Shown here in pieces: positions 34,970 to 44,042 of a stretch of DNA of 64,000 nucleotides; positions within the stretch are counted from its first letter, which is position 1; every line of letters starts with the position of its first letter. Position numbers and translations under genes: made by a program. Below the pieces are notes generated by a model. It searched no databases and had not been told where the DNA came from. It saw nothing but the letters and a program-made list of their open reading frames with translations. This stretch comes from Hyphomicrobiaceae bacterium. Lineage in GTDB: Bacteria; Pseudomonadota; Alphaproteobacteria; Rhizobiales; Hyphomicrobiaceae. The stretch lies in NCBI GenBank assembly GCA_020638035.1, contig JACKJI010000006.1, positions 64,501 through 128,500 on the forward strand. The letters run 5' to 3'.

Positions 34970-35638
34970 GAGGTTAGGGCGCCTCCCCGCACTTCGGTGC
35001 GGGGCCGCGTCCTCGTGAACCGAGCCCTAATGGGGCTCGGCCCTGCGGGCTTCGGCCGCTGGCGCGGAACCGCCCTTCTCCACCCATGCATTCCCTGTAG
35101 TACGGGCCAACTTGTGCGCTGATCACAGATCCCGACGCGATACCCCCAGCTGCAGACGCACCATGACGTGACTACAATCGACGCCATGGGCCATCTGCGG
35201 AAGTCACGCCGAACGGTTTTGCCGAATGAAGGCACCGGTGATGCATGCGTTGACCAACATCAATCCTTCTAAGCCTATTGTTGCGAGCGTAGGAAAATGG
35301 AATTGAGGTTCACGAATATGATGGGCTTGCTCAATCTCTATCGGCAGCGAAAAACCAAGCGCGGATCACCCCGACCGCACAGAACCTGAGACGGCTCGCC
35401 AAGCTTGATCACTAGCCGCCGTAACACGTGCCAGTTGCAAGCGGATGCCTAGGGCCGATCCAAATCAAAGCAGAGGCCCATCACCGAACCCCAGCGGATC
35501 TTGCAACAAGCTCTTCGCGTCAAAAGACGTGTGGTCGCATGTCTCAAGCTTGCGCAAGATCAAAGCGCGTAGAGATTTGTCTCTGCCAGCCTGGATCACA
35601 AACCTGCCGTCGGGAGTTTGAGTAGCACTAAAGGCAAT
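34970..35638. other. Intergenic stretch between element backbone and perchlorate cargo
   Basis: About 670 bases without a whole gene. It starts with hairpins (34985-35004 with a UUCG-type loop; 35020-35040 CCGAGCC/GGGCTCGG). Near 35297-35413 a frame reads as a short C-terminal protein fragment ending in TAG, without a start, possibly the relic of a lost gene. The change of composition here suggests the joint between the element backbone and the cargo. Confidence 0.45.
34985..35004 (+). terminator. GC-rich hairpin with TTCG loop
   Basis: CCCCGCAC-TTCG-GTGCGGGG, an 8-bp stem and a stable tetraloop, 15 bases after the stop at 34969. No T-run follows, but a second hairpin (35020-35040) does, so the pair may end transcription or protect the 3' end. 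Confidence 0.65.
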
Positions 35639-37981
35639 ATGCAGCTGAACCTGAAACCTTTGGGGCATGACCGCTTGGACAAGCCGCGACAGTCCGATTC
35701 TTGGCGCGTGGCACTTGACGTCGTGCACAAGTGGCGTGCGAAGAAGCTCTCGCAGCAAGTTGGCGTAGCTTTCTTGGCCGTGGCCGTTGCTCTGTTCGTT
35801 CGGCTCTATTGGCTCGACGCTTTGGGAATGCGCCTTGCTTATGTGACGCTCTTTCCTGCGGCCACGGTTGCCGCAGTACTAGGAGGCTACGTCGGTGGAC
35901 TTCTCGCATTGAGCCTGGGCGCCCTGGCGGCTTCCGTTTGGCTTGCTCCACTACAAGAGCCTGCGGACTGGCTCGGGTTGTTCGCGTTCGTCGGCGGATC
36001 GTTGTTGGTGCTCGTTATCACCGAAGCAATGCATCTTGCCCATGAACGGGCGGTCGCCTCCGAGATCGACGCGCAAATGTCGAGAGCGCTCCGCGAGAGC
36101 GAGGCCCGTCTGCGGCTTTTCGTTGAACAGGCTCCGGTGGCGATCGCGCTGTTCGACAACAATTTCAATGTGGTCGCAGCGAGCCATCGCTGGATAGTTG
36201 ACTACGGATCGCTTTCGAGCGGTTTGGAGGCTTCGGCTATTGAGCGATGGAGGCCTACGCTTCGCCGGGTGCTTGCCGGCGAAACCGTAATCAATGATTC
36301 GGAATTGCTCCCAAGAGCCAACGGCCATAAGAGCTGGCAGCGCTGGGAAGCCAAGCCATGGAAAGATGTCGACGGACTCGTGAGCGGTGTTACGGTTTTC
36401 GCCGAAGACATAACCGCCAGAGTTGAAGCGGAATCTGCGCTGCGCGACAGCCAGGCGCGTCTTAAGGCCATCGTCGACAGCGCTGTCGATGCTATCATCA
36501 CAGCGGACCAAAACGGTACGATAACCTCCGTCAACCCGGCGACGCCGCGGTTGTTCGGCTATCAGGAGTCGGAGCTGATTGGGCAGGATCTCTCTTTGCT
36601 TATGCCGGAGCCGGACAAGAGTGCACACAGCAGTTACTTGAACAGCCACTCGATTTCTGGGCAATCCAAAGTGCTTGGTAAGCAGCGTTCCCTCCAGGCC
36701 CAACGCAAGGACGGGTCTACGTTCCCGATCGAGCTCGCGGTGACACAGGCGAAGTCTCGCGAGGGCGCACTGTTCATTGGCATGCTGCGCGACATTACCC
36801 AGCGGGTGCAAAGCGAGGAGTCGCTACGAGAAGCGCAGAAGCTCGAAGCGGTCGGACAGCTCACGGGTGGCATCGCTCATGATTTCAACAATCTACTGAC
36901 AGTCATCATCTGCAACCTCGAGCTGCTCGAAATGCGCATCGAGGATGAAACGAAGCGCAGACTTGTGCTCAAGGCGCTCGATGCCGCTGACATGGGTCAT
37001 CGGCTTACCGATCGGCTGCTTGCCTTCGCGCGCCGCCAGCCGCTTTTGCCGGAAGTTCTCGACGTCAACTTGATTGTACTCAGCCTCAAGGAGATGCTTC
37101 AGCGGGCGATGGGAGCGACGATTACGCTGACGACGTCGCTCGTTGACCAGACGTGGCCTATTCTTGCCGATCGCGGCCAGCTCGAGGGCGCGATCGTGAA
37201 CCTCGCGCTCAATTCGCGCGATGCCATGCCCTCAGGGGGACAGGTCTGCATAGAGACAAAGAACCTGTTCATCGAGGAAGGTTGGACAGAGGGAGGTATT
37301 CGCCTGCCGAGCGGCCGATATCTGCAGGTCTGCGTGTCCGATACCGGCACTGGCATGACGCCCGAGGTGAAAGAGAGAGCCTTCGAGCCGTTCTACACGA
37401 CGAAACCCGTAGGGCGCGGCACGGGCCTGGGACTTGCCACAGTATATGGCTTCGTCAGGCAGTCGCACGGAGCAGTGGCAGTCGAGAGTGAGCTAAGCGG
37501 CGGGACAAAGATCCGCCTCTTTCTGCCGGCGCATACGGGGGCTATTCCGCGTGACGTGGCGACCCAGAAGCGCAGCGAAGAAGACCAGCCGACGCTCAAG
37601 GGCCTCTCTGTGCTTGTCGTAGAAGACGAAGCTTCGCTCCGCGAAGTGGTATCAACGCACCTGCGCTCGTTAGGCGCGAGAGTGATGGCGGCGGAGAACG
37701 GCTCGGAAGCTTTGTCCATTCTCAGTGAATCCGAGAAAATTGATCTCGTTGTGACCGACTTGGTAATGCCTGGTCACGTGTCGGGTTTGGCTGTCGCGGA
37801 GTGCGTTCGGGAGCGTTACCGCAATACGCGGCTCCTAATGATGTCGGGGTTTGCTGACGAATTCGCCAATCCGGACCGATTAAAAGTGCTCAGCGCCCCA
37901 CTACTGCGCAAGCCGTTCAGGCTTTCCGCGCTGGTCGAAGCGATCGAGCATCTCATCGCGGATCATAAACACGCAAACTAA
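35639..37981 (+). CDS. Hybrid sensor histidine kinase of the perchlorate cluster
   Basis: A 780-residue membrane kinase. Residues about 35-115 hold three or four hydrophobic segments ('VGVAFLAVAVALFVRLYWL', 'LAYVTLFPAATVAAVLGGYVGG', 'LFAFVGGSLLVLVITEA') like DUF4118/MASE-type sensors. Two PAS domains follow (about 140-265, 270-390), then HisKA with His in 'LTGGIAHDFNNLL', the ATPase domain ('GRGTGLGLATVYGF') and a receiver domain with Asp in 'DLVVTDLVMPG'. The sensed signal could be oxygen, redox or (per)chlorate. The ATG at 35639 has AAAGG at proper distance; a TTG at 35618 is possible. The partner regulator gene is convergent, 10 bases away, and cld lies beyond. Confidence 0.88.
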   Translation: MQLNLKPLGHDRLDKPRQSDSWRVALDVVHKWRAKKLSQQVGVAFLAVAVALFVRLYWLDALGMRLAYVTLFPAATVAAVLGGYVGGLLALSLGALAASVWLAPLQEPADWLGLFAFVGGSLLVLVITEAMHLAHERAVASEIDAQMSRALRESEARLRLFVEQAPVAIALFDNNFNVVAASHRWIVDYGSLSSGLEASAIERWRPTLRRVLAGETVINDSELLPRANGHKSWQRWEAKPWKDVDGLVSGVTVFAEDITARVEAESALRDSQARLKAIVDSAVDAIITADQNGTITSVNPATPRLFGYQESELIGQDLSLLMPEPDKSAHSSYLNSHSISGQSKVLGKQRSLQAQRKDGSTFPIELAVTQAKSREGALFIGMLRDITQRVQSEESLREAQKLEAVGQLTGGIAHDFNNLLTVIICNLELLEMRIEDETKRRLVLKALDAADMGHRLTDRLLAFARRQPLLPEVLDVNLIVLSLKEMLQRAMGATITLTTSLVDQTWPILADRGQLEGAIVNLALNSRDAMPSGGQVCIETKNLFIEEGWTEGGIRLPSGRYLQVCVSDTGTGMTPEVKERAFEPFYTTKPVGRGTGLGLATVYGFVRQSHGAVAVESELSGGTKIRLFLPAHTGAIPRDVATQKRSEEDQPTLKGLSVLVVEDEASLREVVSTHLRSLGARVMAAENGSEALSILSESEKIDLVVTDLVMPGHVSGLAVAECVRERYRNTRLLMMSGFADEFANPDRLKVLSAPLLRKPFRLSALVEAIEHLIADHKHAN

Positions 37982-37991
37982 GGCGGTTAGA

Positions 37992-38729
37992 TCAACTGAC
38001 CTTATGGGCAACGACGTCGGCTGCGAGCACATAGCCGATCCCCCGCACATTCTTGATGACTTCAGAGTCGCCGTTCAATTCAAACATCTTCCTTTTAAGT
38101 CGTCCCACCTGGTTATCGATCAACCTGTCATTGGCGTTCCACTCTTGTCCTTTGAGCAGGTTGAGCAACTCGTCGCGAGACAACGTCCGCTTCGCATTGC
38201 GCAGAAATGCGACGAGTAGATTAAATTCGCCGTCGGTCAGAAGAGTCGACCCGCCGCGTGCAGCCTTCAGCTCACGACAGTTGCAGTCGAGTGTCCAGTC
38301 TCGGAACTGATAGCGCGCTACCTTGCCGCTCTCCTTCGCGGCCACGCCCTCGGTTCGGCGGAGTACGCTTCGGACCCGCGCAAGTACCTCCCGGACGTGA
38401 AATGGCTTGGAGATGTAGTCATCGGCTCCGAGCTCGAGGCCTACAACCCGGTCGATGAGATCGGATCGTCCGGTGATCATGATGATCGGCACCGCCGATG
38501 CTGCCCGGATTTCCCTTGCAATCGCAAGTCCATCCTCGCCCTGGAGGCCAAGGTCCAACGTGACCAGATCGATCTTCGAGCCCGCTAAGAGCTTCTGGAG
38601 CTGCTTGCTGTCTGACGCCTCGCTAACGCGGTAGCCGCCTGCCTCCAGGCACGACCGCAGCGCGTCTCGGACGTTTGGATCGTCATCGAGGACAGCGACG
38701 TGACCCTGCATTGCCGGCTGGTTTTGCAT
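37992..38729 (-). CDS. OmpR/TorR-type response regulator of the perchlorate cluster
   Basis: A 245-residue regulator. Receiver domain: acidic pocket 'VLDDD' and phosphorylation site Asp59 in 'LVTLDLGLQGEDG', lysine in 'YISKPFHVREV'. Winged-helix output domain: 'LTDGEFNLLVAFLRNAKRTLSRDELL' and 'IDNQVGRLKRKM' with 'IKNVRGIGYVLA'. This is the TorR/KdpE-like subclass. It is divergent from cld; the 220-base gap between them holds four GATTC direct repeats at 10-base period, a probable binding site. Start chosen at 38729 (GATAGAG before ATG); 38711 is an alternative. The convergent hybrid kinase is the likely partner. Confidence 0.88.
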   Translation of the reverse strand: MQNQPAMQGHVAVLDDDPNVRDALRSCLEAGGYRVSEASDSKQLQKLLAGSKIDLVTLDLGLQGEDGLAIAREIRAASAVPIIMITGRSDLIDRVVGLELGADDYISKPFHVREVLARVRSVLRRTEGVAAKESGKVARYQFRDWTLDCNCRELKAARGGSTLLTDGEFNLLVAFLRNAKRTLSRDELLNLLKGQEWNANDRLIDNQVGRLKRKMFELNGDSEVIKNVRGIGYVLAADVVAHKVS

Positions 38730-38800
38730 CTCTATCGACCGGATGGAACACTCAAGAGCTAACAAGTGCAAGACGGGTTGACTAGTTCTGCATTTCTCAA

Positions 38801-38840
38801 TGATTCCCGATGATTCTTTACGATTCAATTCGATTCAGAA
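38801..38840 (+). promoter_or_regulatory. Four 10-bp-phased GATTC repeats, probable response-regulator operator
   Basis: Four consecutive 10-base units, each with GATTC at the same place (38802, 38812, 38822, 38832). Direct repeats at exactly one helical turn are what OmpR-family dimers bind (compare tor boxes of TorR). They lie between the regulator gene (start 38729) and cld, just upstream of a plausible -35 position. Confidence 0.75.
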
Positions 38841-38846
38841 GTTCAG

Positions 38847-38875
38847 GAATTTCTTGGACAGGCGAGTTGTAAAAT
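38847..38875 (+). promoter_or_regulatory. Candidate activator-dependent promoter of cld-pcrABDC
   Basis: A -10-like TAAAAT (38870-38875) with a weak -35 (GGAATT at 38847-38852) 17 bases upstream. The GATTC repeats end just before the -35, as expected of a promoter that needs an OmpR-type activator. Position is inferred from spacing only. Confidence 0.45.
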
Positions 38876-38952
38876 TCCCCTGGTCGTGAGGATCGGCGTG
38901 GCTTTGCCGCGCGATGCCCATGCCAATGCCAACCCAACCGCAAGAGGGTTCG

Positions 38953-39813
38953 ATGAAACATATAGTTGCACCACGCATTCGACCGTCCCTCACTTTTGCC
39001 GCGCTAAGCCTCGTGGCATTGGGCGCAGTCGCATCCACGGCCTTGGCGCAGCAGCAGCCCGCTGCGACAGCGTCCGCAGCAGCACTAGACCGCGGTAACG
39101 TCCTGAAGTCGCCAGGGATATTCGGTGTCTTCTCCACATACAAGGTCCGACCTGAACTCTACCGGCTAGCTAATGCGCAACGCAAAGGCATGGCTGCCGA
39201 GGTCACGGCACTCGCCGACCAGTACAAAGACAAGATTATCGTTGACGCGTACCTGACGCGTGGCCTGTCGGCGAAGAGCGACTTCTTGTTGCGTGTCCAT
39301 GGCAGCGATCTGGCCGCAGTGCAAAAGTTCATGGTCGATTTCCGCGCAACGCGCTTCGGTGTGATGTGCGATGTCACAGAAAGCCTAGTCGGCATCACCA
39401 AACCGCTCAACTACATTACCAAGGAGAAATCGGCCACCCTCAACGCTGGCTTGTCGTCAGCGAGCTACTCCGGCGACGCCCCACGCTACTCGATCGTCGT
39501 CCCGATAAAGAAGAGTGCTGCGTGGTGGAATCTGTCGGACGAGCAACGCCTCAAGGAAATGGAGTCGCATACCCATCCGACGTTGCAGTATTTGGGGAAC
39601 GTCAAGAGGAAGCTCTATCATTCGACCGGCCTCGATGACACCGACTTCATCACGTACTTCGAAACGAATGATCTCGGTGCCTTCAATAACCTGATGCTTT
39701 CGCTCGCGAAGGTGCCTGAGAATACGTACCACGTACGCTGGGGCAGCCCGACCGTGCTCGGAACGATCCAAACGCTCGACAGCGTCGTCAACACCCTCAC
39801 CACCACCAAGTGA
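38953..39813 (+). CDS. cld: Chlorite dismutase, periplasmic
   Basis: A 286-residue heme enzyme that splits chlorite into chloride and oxygen. The N-terminus is a Sec signal peptide with cleavage expected after 'ASTALA' (residue about 32). Clade-I chlorite dismutase motifs are complete: 'VDAYLTRGLSAKSDFLLRVH', the heme-ligand region 'MESHTHPTLQYLGNVKRKLY' with axial His206 and distal Arg219 (13 residues apart, as in Dechloromonas), and 'HSTGLDDTDFITYFET'. AGAGGG precedes the ATG at 38953. It is the first gene of the operon, 80 bases before pcrA. Periplasmic location and neighbours show detoxification of the chlorite made by the reductase. Confidence 0.96.
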   Translation: MKHIVAPRIRPSLTFAALSLVALGAVASTALAQQQPAATASAAALDRGNVLKSPGIFGVFSTYKVRPELYRLANAQRKGMAAEVTALADQYKDKIIVDAYLTRGLSAKSDFLLRVHGSDLAAVQKFMVDFRATRFGVMCDVTESLVGITKPLNYITKEKSATLNAGLSSASYSGDAPRYSIVVPIKKSAAWWNLSDEQRLKEMESHTHPTLQYLGNVKRKLYHSTGLDDTDFITYFETNDLGAFNNLMLSLAKVPENTYHVRWGSPTVLGTIQTLDSVVNTLTTTK

Positions 39814-39893
39814 TTGCGAAGACAGTCCGCGCAACTGGCACCAGGTTGCGCGGACCCTTCGGTTCATGGCCGGATATGACTCGGGAGCTAGAG

Positions 39894-42434
39894 ATGTCCA
39901 CAAGCCGTCGCACTTTCGTCAAAGGCAGTCTCGCAGCGCTTGCCACAGCCGGCGCCCCCTTCAAACTCGCAGGCCCGGCGCTCGCCGCGTTGCAGGAGCC
40001 GAAGGACCGTCCATGGGAGGACGCTCTGCGCGATCAGTTTGCCGGTGAGAAGATTGTAAGGACCGTGAATCTACCGAATTGCACGGGGTCGTGTGGTTGG
40101 AACGTCATTGTGAAGGACGGCATCGTCATGCGCGTCGAGCCTCCTTATGACTATCCCGACGACGAGTACAATCCGCGCGGCTGTATGAAAGGCCAGACGT
40201 ATCATAGGCGCGTTTACTCACCCGGGCGCATTAAGTTCCCGATGAAGAGAATCGGGCCCCGCGGCGGCGGGCAGTGGAGGCGCATCAGTTGGGAGGAAGC
40301 ATTCGACTTCATCGCCAGCGAGATTAAGCGGATCTCCGAGAAATACGGCAAAAACACGATATGGATCTATCCGCCAGTTCCGGCGACGGGTCTCGTCAAG
40401 CAGGGCGCTGGCTTTCGTTTCGCGTCCGTCAACAATTTCGGCATCGGAACATTCTACAATTGGTATGGCGATCTACCGCTTGCGCATCCGATCACATGGA
40501 ACGTGCAGACCGAAGAGCACGAGTTCAAAGACGTCCAAAACACCAAGTATGCCATCATATGGGGCTCGGATGTCCTGCAGACACGGATGCCTGATGCCCA
40601 CTTCTTCACTGACGTACGCGCAAAGGGCGTAAAGCTGGTCTACATTGCTCCTTACTTCGATCCCACGGCCAGCGCAGTCGACGAATGGGTGCGCGTAAGA
40701 CAGGGCACCGATGCTGCGCTGGCGCTTGGCATGTGCCATGTCGTTGTGAAACGTGGGCTAACCGACGAGGCGCATCTGCGTAAGACGACGAGTGGCCCCC
40801 TGCTTGTGCGCCGTGACAATGGCAAGTACTTGAAGCAGGCCGATGTTGCAGCCGATGGAGATCCGAAAACCTTCATGGTGTATGACGCCAGCTCGAGCCT
40901 GCCCGTCGCCGACGAGTACTTCAGCGACAAGCCTCAGCTGACTGGATCGTGGGAGATCGTCCTCAAGGACGGTAGCAAAGTCCGGTGCTCCACATCACAC
41001 ACGATATTTCTTGAGCAGCTCGAAGACTATGATCCGAAGACGGTTTCGGAAATCACAGGCGTGCCAGCCGATGTCATCGAGCGTATTGCCATTGAATACG
41101 CCACCGCCAAGCCGGCGAGCATCTGGGCCGGAACGGGCATCAATCACTGGTATCATGGTGACCTGATGGGCCGCTCGGTCATCGCACTCGGTTGCCTCAC
41201 CGGAAATATCGGCAGGAACGGAGGGGGCGTAAGTCCTTGGGCTGGCCAGTACCTGATGCGACTTAGCCCGCAGGACTACTTCTTCCCTCTGAAGGAGGAG
41301 GGAAAGCCTGATCGCCACAGGCCGGTGCCGCTTGACACCGCGTACGTTGTCAACGGTCCCACCGAGACAATGTTCAACAAGGAAAAGCTATGGCGGCAGA
41401 TCCGCTGCATCTGGGCCGCTGGCGGCAATCTCCTTGGTGAAGCATCCGATCAGAGCAACCTCATGCGTAAGGTGTTGCCGCAGGTCGAGTTGATCGTGTC
41501 GCCTGAAATCGAGATGAGCACGACTGCGCAGCTTGCGGACATCGTACTCCCGGTCGTCAGCTGGTACGAGTTGCCATTTGACATCACGACGACGCCTGCC
41601 CATCCCTACATCCAGCTTGTCGAAGGCTCGCTGAAGCCCTTGTACGAGGCCAAGACCGACATCGAGATCTATTACGAAGTCTGTAAGCGCCTCGGCACCG
41701 GCGATATCTTTAAGTTCAACCATCCGGAGCCCGCGATCGAGCACCTGCTTGCAACCGGTGGCCCGAAGGTGAAGGGCATTACGCTCGATCGCTTGAAGAA
41801 GGAGCGTGTAATCCGTGTAAACCTCCCAAGTAGTCCCTATGCACCCTTCACCGAGGAGGTGTCAGGCAAGCACAAGTTCAAAACGGCGTCGGGACGCCAG
41901 GAGCTGTACAAGGACGAGGACCGCTTTCTTCAGTTTGGTGAGCACCTGCCCGTCCACAAGGAGCCGCACACGGCGACACCTTACGGAAGGTCAAAGGTAT
42001 GGAAGGAGGCGAAGAAGGAGCGCAATCCACTGTACGAAAAGTATCCTCTCGTTTACCACGCAAGGCATACACGGTGGAGCGTACATTCTTCTTGGCGCAC
42101 GACTGAAGACATTGTGAAGCTCGACGACATCGGGCAACCGCTCATAGAAATGAATCCCAAGGATGCGGCTGCGCGTGGAGTTGCAGCAGGCGATTGGGCG
42201 ACTGCCTTCAACCAGCATGGCTATGTCAAGGCACGTGTGAAGATACGTGAGGCGGTCGCCCCAGGTGCGATCATCATCTACTTCGGCTGGCAGCGCGAGC
42301 AGATCCGCGAGGGTCATTGGAATGCGCTCACGCACAATGACATCAACCCGATCCATGAAACTTACTTTATCCCCAACGTCTGGGGGCCGGTGTCTGGTCA
42401 CTTTGACCAGCTCTGCGAAGTGAAAAAGGCCTGA
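39894..42434 (+). CDS. pcrA: Perchlorate reductase alpha subunit (molybdopterin, DMSO-reductase family)
   Basis: An 846-residue catalytic subunit with a twin-arginine signal ('STSRRTFVKG'), so exported folded to the periplasm. Near the N-terminus 'PNCTGSCGW' and 'NPRGCMKG' would bind an iron-sulfur cluster. 'FYNWYGDLP' (about 187-195) holds the molybdenum-ligand Asp; the Phe-Tyr five and six residues before it match the aromatic gate of Azospira PcrA (Phe164, Tyr165, Asp170). 'INHWYHGD' could supply the gate tryptophan. The NWxxDLP form groups it with NarG/NxrA/PcrA and away from ClrA/SerA-type enzymes. It reduces perchlorate and chlorate to chlorite. Start at 39894 is fixed by GGGAG nearby. 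A nitrite-oxidoreductase-like role is less likely beside cld. Confidence 0.88.
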   Translation: MSTSRRTFVKGSLAALATAGAPFKLAGPALAALQEPKDRPWEDALRDQFAGEKIVRTVNLPNCTGSCGWNVIVKDGIVMRVEPPYDYPDDEYNPRGCMKGQTYHRRVYSPGRIKFPMKRIGPRGGGQWRRISWEEAFDFIASEIKRISEKYGKNTIWIYPPVPATGLVKQGAGFRFASVNNFGIGTFYNWYGDLPLAHPITWNVQTEEHEFKDVQNTKYAIIWGSDVLQTRMPDAHFFTDVRAKGVKLVYIAPYFDPTASAVDEWVRVRQGTDAALALGMCHVVVKRGLTDEAHLRKTTSGPLLVRRDNGKYLKQADVAADGDPKTFMVYDASSSLPVADEYFSDKPQLTGSWEIVLKDGSKVRCSTSHTIFLEQLEDYDPKTVSEITGVPADVIERIAIEYATAKPASIWAGTGINHWYHGDLMGRSVIALGCLTGNIGRNGGGVSPWAGQYLMRLSPQDYFFPLKEEGKPDRHRPVPLDTAYVVNGPTETMFNKEKLWRQIRCIWAAGGNLLGEASDQSNLMRKVLPQVELIVSPEIEMSTTAQLADIVLPVVSWYELPFDITTTPAHPYIQLVEGSLKPLYEAKTDIEIYYEVCKRLGTGDIFKFNHPEPAIEHLLATGGPKVKGITLDRLKKERVIRVNLPSSPYAPFTEEVSGKHKFKTASGRQELYKDEDRFLQFGEHLPVHKEPHTATPYGRSKVWKEAKKERNPLYEKYPLVYHARHTRWSVHSSWRTTEDIVKLDDIGQPLIEMNPKDAAARGVAAGDWATAFNQHGYVKARVKIREAVAPGAIIIYFGWQREQIREGHWNALTHNDINPIHETYFIPNVWGPVSGHFDQLCEVKKA

Positions 42435-42448
42435 GGGGAGCGACGCAC

Positions 42449-43318
42449 ATGTCAGAAGAGCTTTGGCAGAAGTACTACGGACAACCCAATCCAAAGTACG
42501 GTAATCGCGCGCAATACGGTATGCTGATCGACATCAATAAGTGCCTCGGCTGCCATTCGTGCACTATGGCCTGCAAGCACACTTGGACCAACGGTCCAGG
42601 GCAGGAAGACATGTATTTCAACAGCGTTTCGACGGCGCCCTACGGCAAGTATCCGCGCCACGACGGCGACCCGAAGGATTCGCAGAAATACGATTATCGA
42701 CATTCCAATCTCTACCAGGACACGCCCAAGGGCACTTTTCCGAACTTGTGGCAGTTCTATCTCGCTCGTCCATGTAATCATTGCGCGGATCCGGCTTGCC
42801 TACCGGCTTGTCCAACCCGGTCAATCTACAAGAACAAGGACGGCATTGTCCTTATCGACCAGGACACGTGTGAGGGCTTCCAGTACTGCGTGAAAGCCTG
42901 CCCGTATGACAAAATCTATTATAACCCGGTGACCAAGAAATCGCAGAAGTGCGTTTTCTGCTTCCCACTGCTCGAGAAAGGACGAGAGCCGCAGTGCGTC
43001 AAGAGCTGCGTCGGAAAGATCCGCATTTTCGGTAACTTGATGGATCCGGAGAGCACGATTTCGAAGCTCATCCGCGACCCCAATCTCGGTGTGCAGCCTT
43101 ACGATCCCGAGACAGGCCTAAAGGCCGTACATCGCGTGATCAGCACAGGAGAACGTCGGCAATACCGGCCTGACTACGGAACCATACCATCGGTCTGGTA
43201 CGTGCCGCCGCGCAACATCCCGCAGGCCGAGGTCGAGAAGTATTTCGGTTACGCGATGCAAGGCTTGATTGATGAGCCGCATCCGGTGCCGCCGGAAGTC
43301 AAGATGAAGGACATTTGA
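42449..43318 (+). CDS. pcrB: Perchlorate reductase beta subunit (iron-sulfur)
   Basis: A 289-residue ferredoxin-like subunit with four Cys clusters: 'CLGCHSCTMAC', 'CNHCADPACLPAC', 'CEGFQYCVKAC' and 'CVFC' with 'CVKSC'. In the third, the second cysteine position is Phe where NarH has Trp, so one [3Fe-4S] and three [4Fe-4S] clusters are expected. It carries electrons from the cytochrome to the alpha subunit. It has no signal peptide and should be exported together with PcrA by the Tat route. It begins 14 bases after pcrA with a GGGGAGCG ribosome site. Confidence 0.92.
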   Translation: MSEELWQKYYGQPNPKYGNRAQYGMLIDINKCLGCHSCTMACKHTWTNGPGQEDMYFNSVSTAPYGKYPRHDGDPKDSQKYDYRHSNLYQDTPKGTFPNLWQFYLARPCNHCADPACLPACPTRSIYKNKDGIVLIDQDTCEGFQYCVKACPYDKIYYNPVTKKSQKCVFCFPLLEKGREPQCVKSCVGKIRIFGNLMDPESTISKLIRDPNLGVQPYDPETGLKAVHRVISTGERRQYRPDYGTIPSVWYVPPRNIPQAEVEKYFGYAMQGLIDEPHPVPPEVKMKDI

Positions 43319-43334
43319 GCGGGGGACGGAAACG

Positions 43335-44042
43335 ATGCTGATGGCAATTGCGGATGTTCACGACGAGCATCAGGCCGGGCTTCACGCGAAGGCTCGCGCC
43401 GAGATATATCACTTCCTGGAATTGGCTCTAGCGCACCCCGGGGAGCTCGGGTACGAGTTCTTTACCTCTTCGCAAGCGGAAACTGGGCTTGTCGAAACGG
43501 TGGCGCGCTTGCCGCGCGAATCCCGCCTGTCGCAAGCGCTCGAAGCCTGCCGGTTGTTCCTGGCAACGGTTAAGGTAAGTAGCTTCGATGAGGTCGAGGC
43601 GGCACACATCTCGCTGTTCTCGTCCAATTTCCCCGTCGTACCTTGTCCGCCCTATGGCTCGCTGTTCACGGTCGAGGAGCCGAAGCGGCTCGAGGAGATG
43701 ATGGCCATTAAGAAGTTTTATCGAGATGTGGGCATCGAGATCGCGCCAAGCTTTGACGATCTGCCGGATCATTTGTGCGTCGAGCTGGAAGTCATGCATC
43801 TGCTCAGCTTCAGGGAGTGCGAGGCATCTAGCGAAAGGGTCGCAGCGGGAGTGCGTGCGCAGCAGGTCTACTTCGTCGATCGGTTTATGCAGCCGTTTGT
43901 CAACAGGCTCGCGGACATCGCTACCCGTTACCAGAGCACGAATCCCTATTCAAACCTCCTGAATGCCACACGTTTCTTCCTCGCCGATCACCGTGCGCAA
44001 CTCGGCGAGGCATCTTCTGGCATCGAAAGGCACGTGCAATGA
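43335..44042 (+). CDS. pcrD: TorD-family chaperone of the perchlorate reductase
   Basis: A 235-residue helical cytoplasmic protein with the TorD/NarJ pattern: 'RAEIYHFLELALAHP', 'FPVVPCPPYGSLFTVEEPKRLEEM' and 'DDLPDHLCVELEVMHLLSF'. Such chaperones bind the Tat signal of the alpha subunit and help insert the molybdenum cofactor before export. It follows pcrB by 16 bases and overlaps the cytochrome gene by 4 bases. The order A-B-chaperone-cytochrome differs from the pcrABCD order of Dechloromonas, where the cytochrome is third. Confidence 0.9.
   Translation: MLMAIADVHDEHQAGLHAKARAEIYHFLELALAHPGELGYEFFTSSQAETGLVETVARLPRESRLSQALEACRLFLATVKVSSFDEVEAAHISLFSSNFPVVPCPPYGSLFTVEEPKRLEEMMAIKKFYRDVGIEIAPSFDDLPDHLCVELEVMHLLSFRECEASSERVAAGVRAQQVYFVDRFMQPFVNRLADIATRYQSTNPYSNLLNATRFFLADHRAQLGEASSGIERHVQ

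Noticed and set aside
39894..42434. Chlorate reductase of the ClrA/SerA/DdhA type
   Set aside because: The molybdenum-site motif is 'NWYGDLP', as in NarG/NxrA/PcrA, not the form I recall for the ClrA group; the aromatic gate also favours PcrA.
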